NCBI GenBank assembly: GCA_016868955.1
Contig: VGFF01000005.1
Location: 1-30,684, forward strand
Direction: 5' to 3'
DNA: 30,684 bases
Source of the DNA: Armatimonadota bacterium
GTDB lineage: Bacteria; Sysuimicrobiota; Sysuimicrobiia; Sysuimicrobiales; VGFF01
The stretch's first letter is position 1. Each line of letters begins with the position of its first letter. This document shows positions 23,258 through 30,065 of this stretch, piece by piece. The position numbers and the translations under genes were made by a program. The notes below the pieces were generated by a model that ran no database searches, was not told where the DNA came from, and saw only the letters and a list, made by a program, of their open reading frames with translations.

Positions 23258-25975
23258 CTAGTCCAACGACATGCCCTCCGGTCCCGCGACCGCGATCGCG
23301 TAGGGTCCGGGGAACCAACGGCGGAATGCCGCCATCACGGCGTCGCGCGTCACCGCGCCGACGAGCGCCGCCAGGCGTTGATAGTAGTCGAGGCCGAGGC
23401 CGTGATATTCGAGCGCGGCCAGCAGCGCCACTTTGCCGCCGAGCCCCGACAACGCGACCTGCAGCCAGCCGATGCGATTGTCGATCGCGTCTCGGACCTC
23501 CTCTTCGGACGGCCCTTCGTCGCGCATGCGCACGAACTCCTCGACGATCGCCTCGTGCGCCGCCTTCACGTTGCCCGACGCGACCCCGGAGATCGCATAC
23601 CACAGACCGCCCCAGCGGCTCGCCACGAGCCCGCTCGTCGCGTAGTAGGCGAGTCCCTTCTTCTCGCGGACGTTGTCGCCGATCCGGCCCATGAGGCCGA
23701 GCTGGCCGAGGATGAGGTTGCCGAGCCACATCGCGTGATAGTCGGGATGGGCGCGGCGGAGCGCCGGCAGACCGAGCGCGACGTCCGCTTGCACCTTCCC
23801 ATCGATCGGCACGATCTCGGTCCGACGGGCGGTAAGCACGGGCGGATCGCCGGGATCCGAGAGCGCTTCCCCGCCGGCGGGCCAGGTCGCGAAGCGACGC
23901 TCGACGGCGTCGGCGGCCGCGTTCGGATCGAGATCGCCAACGACGGTGAAGATCGTGCCGCCGGGCCGATAACGCCGCCGCCAGAACGCGAGCAGGCCGT
24001 CCCGTGCCAAACCGGCGATCGTCTCTTCGCGCCCCTCGACGGGCAGGCTGAATGGGTGCGTCGCCGGATACGCCAGACGCGACAGCGTCCAATCTGCGAC
24101 GCGTCTTGTGTCCTTCGACGCCATGCGGAGGCCAGCGATCATCTCCCCGCGCAATCGCTCGATCTCCTCATCGGGAAACGTCGGCGCGCACAAGATCCCG
24201 TGCGCGAGGTCCAGCGTTGCCTCGAAGTCCTCGACGAGGCTCTTTCCGCTGATCTCGGCGGCTTCGCGCGACGTTCGCGCGACCAAGGACGCGCCGAGGC
24301 CGTCCAGTGTCTCGGCCAGCTGTTCCGCGCTGTGCGTGGCTGTTCCGCGCGTGAGCATCTGGGCCACGAACCGGGCGGCGCCGGGCGCGGCAACGCCGTC
24401 GCCGGCGAACATATCTGCCGATGCGCTGGCGTCGGGCAGCAGCGCACGGAACGCGACCGCCGGCGTCAAGGCGTCCCGCATCGCGAGCACGACGGCGCCG
24501 TTGTCGAGCACGCGACGTACGACCGTGTCCGGCCGTATCGGGACCGCCGCGTTTCCGCCGTGCGCCCCAGTTCCCGCCGCGCTGCGTCGGCGCGGCGCCG
24601 GACCGAACGGCGCCGGATCCATCTCGCCATGCGGCGCCGCGTGATAGAATTGCCGCCGTTGCGCCGTCGTCGTTGGCGCGTCGGCAGGGCCGCCGCCTTT
24701 GCCGTTCGCCGCCGGTAGGTACCAGCCGACGGTGCGATTCGACTTGCGGAGATACGTCTGCGCGACCCGCCTCACGTCGTCGGCCCGGACTGCGGCGATC
24801 CGGTCGTCCAGGGTGTCGAACCAAGCCGGGATGTCCGTCATCTCCGCGATTCCGAGCCACATCGCGCGCCCGGCCGCACCGTCCGTCGCGTACGCGAGCT
24901 GGGCCCGCAATTGCTTCTGAGCGCGCGCCAGCTCTTCCGCGCCGGCGACGTCGGATTGCAGGCGCGCGATCTCGGCGTCGAGCGCCCCTTCGAGACGCTC
25001 GGCCGTGACGCCCGGCTGAGCGCTCGCCGTGACCCAGAACAAACCGGGATCGATCGATGGAAAGACGCTCGTTTGCGCTGAAGCCGCGAGCCGTCCGCGC
25101 ACGAGCGCGCGGTACAGGCGAGAGGACTTGCCCATGCCGCCGCGGTCGCCCCAACCGATCGGCTTGCCGCCGGAGAGGACCGCGTCGAGCACCAGCAATG
25201 GCACCATGTCGTCGTGTTGCGCCTCGACGACGTGATAGGCCATCTGGACGAGGGGCACCGCGCCGCCGGGACGTTCGACGACGACGCGACGCTCGCTGTC
25301 CTGAGGCGGCTCCTTCGCGAACGGCAGCCCCGGGATGTTGCCGCGCTCCAGCGCGCCGAAGTGACGGCGCAGGACGTCCATCGCCTCGGCCTGAGGCACG
25401 GCGCCGACGACGACGACGAGCGCATTGTTCGGCCGGTAGAAGCCGCGGTAGTGGGCGACGAGATCGTCGCGGGTGATCCGCTCCAGGTCCTCGCGCCACC
25501 CGATAACGGGGAGCCCGTAGGGATGGTTCTTGAACGCGATCGCCGTGACTTCTTCGTAGAGACGCGCGCCGGGATCGTTTTCGGCGATGCCGCGCTCCGA
25601 CAGGATCACCGTGCGCTCGCTCTCGACGTCGTCCTCGTGGATCTCGGTGTTCATCATGCGGTCGGCCTCGATCTCCGGCGCCATCTCCCAGGCGGCGAGC
25701 GGTAGCGTCTCGAGGTAGGCCGTGTAGTCGTTGGCGGTGAAGCCGTTCCACGACGCGCCGCGCCGCGCGAACAGCTTGTCGAGGACGCCGGGGCCGATCT
25801 TCGGCGTGCCCTTGAACATCATGTGCTCGACCCAATGCGAGATTCCGGTCAGCCCCGGGCGCTCGCTGCGCCCGCCGACCTTGTACCAGACCCAAAAGCT
25901 GACGACCGGGGCGCTGTGGTCTTCGAGCAGGACGATGGACAGACCGTTGTCGAGCTGGTGTCGGATGGGTTTCAT
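23258..25975 (-). CDS. M16-family zinc metallopeptidase, two-lobe fusion (pitrilysin-like)
   Basis: This 905-residue protein contains two M16 units in tandem. The first (about 1-440) has the inverted zinc motif HWVEH (His47, Glu50, His51) followed by MMFKGT and the downstream VILSERGIAENDP containing the glutamate ligand region. The second (about 490-905) has no HxxEH; the matching helix reads FVAQMLTRGT. It keeps the REKKGLAYYATSG segment with the substrate-orienting Arg and Tyr. This is the active/inactive pairing of M16 clamshell peptidases, usually separate genes in bacteria with the two-subunit type. A Pro/Gly/Ala-rich linker (about 440-480) joins them. No signal peptide is evident. The ATG at 25975 lies only nine bases after a TATAAT, with no SD. 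The open frame upstream of the ATG is antisense to the GNAT gene. Confidence 0.93.
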   Translation of the reverse strand: MKPIRHQLDNGLSIVLLEDHSAPVVSFWVWYKVGGRSERPGLTGISHWVEHMMFKGTPKIGPGVLDKLFARRGASWNGFTANDYTAYLETLPLAAWEMAPEIEADRMMNTEIHEDDVESERTVILSERGIAENDPGARLYEEVTAIAFKNHPYGLPVIGWREDLERITRDDLVAHYRGFYRPNNALVVVVGAVPQAEAMDVLRRHFGALERGNIPGLPFAKEPPQDSERRVVVERPGGAVPLVQMAYHVVEAQHDDMVPLLVLDAVLSGGKPIGWGDRGGMGKSSRLYRALVRGRLAASAQTSVFPSIDPGLFWVTASAQPGVTAERLEGALDAEIARLQSDVAGAEELARAQKQLRAQLAYATDGAAGRAMWLGIAEMTDIPAWFDTLDDRIAAVRADDVRRVAQTYLRKSNRTVGWYLPAANGKGGGPADAPTTTAQRRQFYHAAPHGEMDPAPFGPAPRRRSAAGTGAHGGNAAVPIRPDTVVRRVLDNGAVVLAMRDALTPAVAFRALLPDASASADMFAGDGVAAPGAARFVAQMLTRGTATHSAEQLAETLDGLGASLVARTSREAAEISGKSLVEDFEATLDLAHGILCAPTFPDEEIERLRGEMIAGLRMASKDTRRVADWTLSRLAYPATHPFSLPVEGREETIAGLARDGLLAFWRRRYRPGGTIFTVVGDLDPNAAADAVERRFATWPAGGEALSDPGDPPVLTARRTEIVPIDGKVQADVALGLPALRRAHPDYHAMWLGNLILGQLGLMGRIGDNVREKKGLAYYATSGLVASRWGGLWYAISGVASGNVKAAHEAIVEEFVRMRDEGPSEEEVRDAIDNRIGWLQVALSGLGGKVALLAALEYHGLGLDYYQRLAALVGAVTRDAVMAAFRRWFPGPYAIAVAGPEGMSLD

Positions 25976-25984
25976 GGCGCCGTC

Positions 25985-26013
25985 ATTATACCGCCCGTCC
26001 GCGGCCGCAATTC
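25985..26013 (-). promoter_or_regulatory. Candidate near-leaderless promoter of the M16 peptidase gene
   Basis: A perfect TATAAT on minus at 25990-25985 lies nine bases before the ATG. With normal spacing, transcription would start near 25978, giving a leader of about three bases. A weak -35 (GAATTG, 26013-26008) lies 17 bases upstream. AT-rich boxes are rare in this GC-rich window. Confidence 0.5.
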
Positions 26014-26077
26014 GCCGGCGCGGGGCGCGGCGACGGCCCGGAGGGATTTCCGCGCGGCCGGCAGAACCGTCCTGGGG

Positions 26078-26887
26078 ATGGCGGAGGTTCGTATCGAGCA
26101 ACTGCATACCGTTCCGCAGATGCGCCGCGTCGAGTGGCTCCAGATGGAGATCTGGGGCATGGGCGAAGCCGGCGCAATCCCGTTTCCGTTTCTCGTCGCC
26201 TCGGCGCACAACGGCGGCCGCATCCTCGGGGCCTACGACGGCGACGACATGATCGGGTTCGCGTACGGGTTCCCCGCGACACGTGACGGGCAGATGATCT
26301 TCTACTCGCACATGGCCGGCGTGCTGCCGAACGCGCAGCGCAACGCCGTCGGGTATGCGCTCAAGCTGGCGCAGCGCGAGTTGGCGTTGGGCGACGGCTA
26401 TCGCCGAATGGCCTGGACGTTCGATCCGATGCAGAGCGTCAACGCCTACTTCAACCTCGGCAAGCTCGGCGTCGAGGCCACACGATACTTCGTCAACTAC
26501 TACGGGGACATGATCGACGAGCTGAACCGCGGCCTGCCGAGCGACCGGCTCGAGGTCGACTGGTTCCTCGATTCGCCGCGCGTCACCGACCGCGTCGCCG
26601 GCCGTCGCCCCGCTTGGCCGGTCGACGAGATCCCGCTCGTGCTCGCGGTCGCCGGCGAGGAGCCGCGGTGGACGTCGCCGGATCTCCCCGACGCCGACTT
26701 GCTGCGCATCGAGGTCCCGACCTCGATCGCGGCAGTACGGGAACGGAGCTTGGACGCCGCGATCGCCTGGCGCTTGGCGACGCGCGAGGTCTTCCTCGCG
26801 GCGTTCGCCCGCGGATACGTCGCCCGCGACTTCGTCCGGCACGACGGCGGCGGCTACTTCATATTCGAACGCAGGAGGATTCCTTGA
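26078..26887 (+). CDS. GNAT-superfamily N-acyltransferase (COG3375 type), probable amino-acid N-succinyl/acyltransferase
   Basis: The 269-residue protein has a GNAT fold in the first 150 residues (GAYDGDDMIGFAYGF strand, then SHMAGVLPNAQRNAVGYALKLAQRE, the acyl-CoA binding motif A region). A C-terminal extension contains the phrase RVEVDWFLDSPRV-like EVDWFLDSPR, typical of the COG3375 group. The gene ends in TTGA, overlapping the TTG start of the racemase/OSBS-family gene, and the racemase SD lies inside its last codons, so they are translationally coupled. In other bacteria a GNAT next to an N-succinylamino-acid racemase is a succinyl-CoA:D-amino-acid N-succinyltransferase. That function is inferred here from context. 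The ATG at 26078 has only a weak purine run before it. Confidence 0.8.
   Translation: MAEVRIEQLHTVPQMRRVEWLQMEIWGMGEAGAIPFPFLVASAHNGGRILGAYDGDDMIGFAYGFPATRDGQMIFYSHMAGVLPNAQRNAVGYALKLAQRELALGDGYRRMAWTFDPMQSVNAYFNLGKLGVEATRYFVNYYGDMIDELNRGLPSDRLEVDWFLDSPRVTDRVAGRRPAWPVDEIPLVLAVAGEEPRWTSPDLPDADLLRIEVPTSIAAVRERSLDAAIAWRLATREVFLAAFARGYVARDFVRHDGGGYFIFERRRIP
26873..26878 (+). promoter_or_regulatory. Shine-Dalgarno site of the NSAR/OSBS gene inside the GNAT gene
   Basis: AGGAGG five bases before TTG 26884. It decides for the TTG start and couples the two genes. Confidence 0.7.
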
Positions 26888-27996
26888 AGATCGATGCCGT
26901 GGAGCTGCGCATCGTCGAGATGCCGCTGCTGTTTCCGTTCGAAACGAGCTTCGGCCGCATGGAGAAGAAGACCGCCTTGATCGTGTCGGTGCAGTCCGAG
27001 GGCATGCGCGGGCTCGGCGAAGTCGTGGCGAATCCGAAGCCGGACTACAGCGAAGAGACGATCGAGACGTGCTGGCACATCCTGCGCGACTTCATGATTC
27101 CCGAGGTCTGCCGCGAACCGGTCGACCATCCGCGGGACTTCCCGCGGCGTGTCGCCGGCATCCGCCGCCATAACATGGCGAAGGCGGGCCTGGAAGCGGC
27201 GCTGTGGGACCTGTACTGCCAGATGCACGAGGTCTCCTTGGCGAAGGCGTTCGGGGGAACGCGGGACAAGGTCGAGGTCGGCGTCAGCCTCGGCTTGGAG
27301 CCGACGACGAAGCGGCTGCTCGAGCGCATCGAAACGTTCGCCGGCCTCGGCTACCGCCGCATCAAGATCAAGATCAAACCGGGCTACGACCTCGAGATGA
27401 CGCGGGAGGTGCGCAAGGCGTTCCCGAACATCAAGCTGCAGGTCGACGCGAACTCCGCCTACCTGCCGGAGCACGCGCCGATCTTCGAGGCGATGGACGA
27501 CCTGCGGCTGTTGTTGATCGAGCAGCCGCTCGGCGAAGACGACATCGTCGACCACGCGCAGCTGCAGAAGCGGCTGCGGACGCCGATCTGCCTGGACGAG
27601 TCGATCGTGCAGCCGCATGACGCGCGGAAGGCGATCGAGCTCGGATGCTGCCGCGTGATCAACATCAAGCAAGGGCGGCTCGGCGGCATCACGAACTCGA
27701 TCGAGACGCACGACCTCTGCCAGGACCGCGGCATTCCCGTTTGGTGCGGCGGCATGCTGGAGACCGGCATCGGTCGCATCTTCAACCTGTCGCTGGCGTC
27801 GCTGCCGAACTTCACGCTGCCCGGCGACATCTCGGCGAGCGATCGTTACTTCGAGCGCGACGTGATCACGCCGCCGGTCGTCTTGAACGCCGACGGCACG
27901 ATCGACGTGCCGCGGGAGCACGGCGTCTCGCCGCGGGTGAACCTGACGCGGCTGTCGGAGATCACGCGCAAGCGCGAAACGTTCACCGGGTCCTAG
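26884..27996 (+). CDS. N-succinylamino acid racemase / o-succinylbenzoate synthase family enzyme (enolase superfamily)
   Basis: This 370-residue muconate-lactonising-subgroup enolase has the first catalytic lysine motif KIKIKPG (Lys161/163), metal ligands Asp188 (VDANSAY), Glu213 (IEQPL) and Asp238 (LDES), and the second catalytic lysine Lys262 (NIKQGRLGG). The capping domain has PFETSFGRMEKKT, typical of the NSAR/OSBS family. The family either dehydrates SHCHC to o-succinylbenzoate for menaquinone (MenC) or racemises N-succinyl amino acids; many do both. No other men gene is in the window, and the coupled GNAT favours the racemase role. The TTG start overlaps the GNAT stop. Confidence 0.9.
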   Translation: MKIDAVELRIVEMPLLFPFETSFGRMEKKTALIVSVQSEGMRGLGEVVANPKPDYSEETIETCWHILRDFMIPEVCREPVDHPRDFPRRVAGIRRHNMAKAGLEAALWDLYCQMHEVSLAKAFGGTRDKVEVGVSLGLEPTTKRLLERIETFAGLGYRRIKIKIKPGYDLEMTREVRKAFPNIKLQVDANSAYLPEHAPIFEAMDDLRLLLIEQPLGEDDIVDHAQLQKRLRTPICLDESIVQPHDARKAIELGCCRVINIKQGRLGGITNSIETHDLCQDRGIPVWCGGMLETGIGRIFNLSLASLPNFTLPGDISASDRYFERDVITPPVVLNADGTIDVPREHGVSPRVNLTRLSEITRKRETFTGS

Positions 27997-28085
27997 ACGG
28001 ATCCCGACGCGGCCGGCAGGATCGTTGACGCGGGGCGCCGCATCGTCGCGCCATCGTGCCTTTACTACGCAGCCCGGAGTCGTCG

Positions 28086-28430
28086 ATGACCACGCAACCC
28101 GTAACGCGGGAGCCTTCCGCCTCCCGGCGCGCCCGCATCCCATGGCCCCGCGACGCCGCCGGCTTCCTGCACGGCGTCGTCGCCGTCAACTGCGCGTCCT
28201 GGTGCGCGGCGGTGCTGCACGGCGCCAGTTTCGGCGCCGTGCGCGTCGCCACCGTGCCGGTCGCCCTGCTCGGCGCCTTCGGCTCGTACGCGTGCGTGCG
28301 CGCGTCCCTGGAAGCGTTTCGGACCGATCGGCCGATGACGGAGATCGGGCAGGATATCGCCTGGACGGCAGCCGTCACCGTCGCCGGCTTCTACGCGTCG
28401 ATCGCGCTGCAGACCTGGCAGCTGCGGTAG
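28086..28430 (+). CDS. Small hypothetical membrane protein
   Basis: This 114-residue protein has an N-terminal basic, Ser/Pro/Arg-rich stretch and about three hydrophobic segments (near 34-54, 58-78 and 92-110; for example VPVALLGAFGSYACV). I do not recognise a family. The ATG 28086 is preceded by GGAG (28076-28079) at six bases, which supports it over an ATG-like start at 28056. It lies 89 bases after the NSAR gene and 40 bases before the broken aminotransferase, on the same strand. No promoter is evident in the gap. Confidence 0.55.
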   Translation: MTTQPVTREPSASRRARIPWPRDAAGFLHGVVAVNCASWCAAVLHGASFGAVRVATVPVALLGAFGSYACVRASLEAFRTDRPMTEIGQDIAWTAAVTVAGFYASIALQTWQLR

Positions 28431-28470
28431 CGGCGTTCACCCCATCGCGGACGACCGAGAGGATCGAGGC

Positions 28471-29384
28471 ATGGGCACGATCGCGTCGTACGCCTGATTC
28501 TACGGGTCGATCGTTCCTTGGGCCGAGGCGCGGATCCACGCGTCCTCCGCAGCCGTCAATCGCGGCGCGAACATCTTCGAGGGTCTCCGCGCGTACTGGA
28601 ACGACGACGTCCGGGAGCTGTGCCTCTTTCGCAAAGACGACCACCTCGCGAAGCTGCGGCGGTCGGCGAGGATCATGCGCATGGCGATGCCTTGGTCCGA
28701 CGCGGCGCTGACGCAAGCGCAGATCGACCCCCTGCAAGCGAACCGGATCGAGGAGACGGCGTGGTATCGGCTGGCGATTTACGTCGGCGATGGCGCCGGC
28801 CTTGACGCGCAGCGGCTGCCGCGCAGCCCGCAAGTCGCAGGTGGCATCGACGTCTGCGTGAGCACGTGGGCGCGGATCAACGACGCGGACATGCCGCCGC
28901 GCGTCAAGGCCGGCGCCAACTACCACAACGCGCGCTTGGCCGTCATAAAAGCGCGCACGAACGGCTACCACCAGCCGATCCTGCTCAATGAGCGCGGCAA
29001 GGTCGCCGAGGGTCCCGGATCGTGCTTCTGCATGGTGCGCGGCGGCGTGCTGATCGCCCCGCCGCCGTCATCGAACCTCCTGGAATCGATCACGCTCAAC
29101 TCAATGGCGACGCTATGGCGCGATGAGATCGGTTTGGCGACCGCCGAGCGCGAGATCGACCGGACGGAGTTGTACGTGGCCGACGAGGCGTTCCTCCTCG
29201 GCACGATGGCCGAGATCCTCCCGATCCGCAGCGTCGACCGCTACGCGGTCGGAAGCGGCGCGCCGGGGCCGCTGACGCGTCGCCTGGCCTGCAAGCGCTT
29301 TACTTCGCGGCGGTCGAGGGACGGATCGAGAAGTACAGGAAGTGGTTGACGCCGGTGTACGGTCGCGTCGGCGCCGCCGGCTAG
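28471..29384 (+). pseudogene. ilvE: Branched-chain amino acid aminotransferase (IlvE-like), nonsense codon and frameshift
   Basis: The fold-type IV PLP enzyme is clearly readable: RGANIFEGLRAYW, the PLP lysine in RVKAGANYHNARL, VAEGPGSCF and VADEAFLLGTMAEILP. Two lesions break it. Codon 9 (28495-28497) is TGA between SYA and FYGSIVPW, where homologues usually have Trp (TGG). Near the end, GCCTG is tandemly duplicated (29282-29291), shifting the frame; removing one copy restores RRLQALYFAAVEGRIEKY and a TAG at 29382-29384. The corrected length is 302 codons, normal for the family. The ATG 28471 has a GAGG nearby. No alternative standard start lies between the TGA and Met at 28675, so a shorter intact enzyme is unlikely. 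Its stop overlaps the convergent mocA stop in CTAG. Confidence 0.85.
29282..29291 (+). repeat. 5-bp tandem duplication (GCCTG x2) causing the aminotransferase frameshift
   Basis: GCCTGGCCTG at 29282-29291. Deleting one unit gives an open frame with the conserved IlvE C-terminus, so this looks like a replication-slippage duplication. Confidence 0.75.
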
Positions 29385-30046
29385 CGCAATCCCTCCGGGT
29401 CGCGCTCAAAGGACCGCCATTGCTCCAAATCCTCCGGCGTATCCACGTCGACGGCCGCGTCATCCAAGTCCGCGAACACCGCGTGGCGCTCGTGCGCGGC
29501 GATGACCGCCTTCGCCCCGCCTTCCCCTTCGATCCGTTGCAGCTCCGCGAAGACGCGGCGCGAAAAGATCACGGGCGGACCGACGGTGCCCGGATAACGC
29601 GACGCCGCAACGAGCGGCGGCGCGTCGTCGGGGCCGACGCGTCCGGACCGGAACGCCTCCAGCAAGGATCGCAGGAACGCGGGTGTTACGGCCGGTTGAT
29701 CGGCGAGCAGGATGAGCACGCCCTCGGGCCTCCAGCGAACCGCCGCCGCCAGCCCGGCGCGGATGGAGGAGCTCATGCCGGTTTCGTAGTCGGCGTTGAC
29801 GACGATCTCGACGGGTAGGCCATCGAGCGCGGCGGCGTGCCGCTCCGGCTCTCGCCCGAGCACGACGGCCACGTGACGACAGACCGCGCAGGCCGTCTCG
29901 GCGGCGCGGCGCAGCAGCGACTTCCCGTCCAGCGTCAACAGGAGCTTGGCGGTGCCCATGCGCCGGCTGACGCCGGCGGCGAGCAAGAGGCAGGTGACGT
30001 CGTCCGCCGGCGCGGTGGCGGGAGAGCTCTCGGGCGCCTCCGGCAT
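29381..30046 (-). CDS. mocA: Molybdenum cofactor nucleotidyltransferase (MocA/MobA-like, NTP-transferase family)
   Basis: This 221-residue protein has the nucleotide-binding motif LLLAAGVSRRMGTAKLLL (about 20-37), LADQPAVTP (the metal-binding Asp) and the C-terminal DVDTPEDLEQW typical of MocA/MobA-like enzymes. MocA adds CMP to molybdopterin, making the dinucleotide cofactor used by xanthine-dehydrogenase/CO-dehydrogenase family hydroxylases; GMP transfer (MobA) is less likely next to xdhC. An N-terminal Ala/Pro-rich extension of about 15 residues precedes the fold. It starts 19 bases after the xdhC stop, same strand, and is probably cotranscribed. Its stop overlaps the aminotransferase stop. 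Confidence 0.88.
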   Translation of the reverse strand: MPEAPESSPATAPADDVTCLLLAAGVSRRMGTAKLLLTLDGKSLLRRAAETACAVCRHVAVVLGREPERHAAALDGLPVEIVVNADYETGMSSSIRAGLAAAVRWRPEGVLILLADQPAVTPAFLRSLLEAFRSGRVGPDDAPPLVAASRYPGTVGPPVIFSRRVFAELQRIEGEGGAKAVIAAHERHAVFADLDDAAVDVDTPEDLEQWRSFERDPEGLR

Positions 30047-30065
30047 CGTCGCGCGACTTCGCTTT

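Noticed and set aside
25976..26842. N-terminal extension of the M16 peptidase frame upstream of ATG 25975
   Set aside because: It is antisense to the GNAT gene, which has clear family sequence, and the extension has no domain.
28495..28497. TGA as a recoded Trp or selenocysteine codon
   Set aside because: TGA is the normal stop of many genes here, the position is not a Sec site in aminotransferases, and the same gene carries a second lesion.
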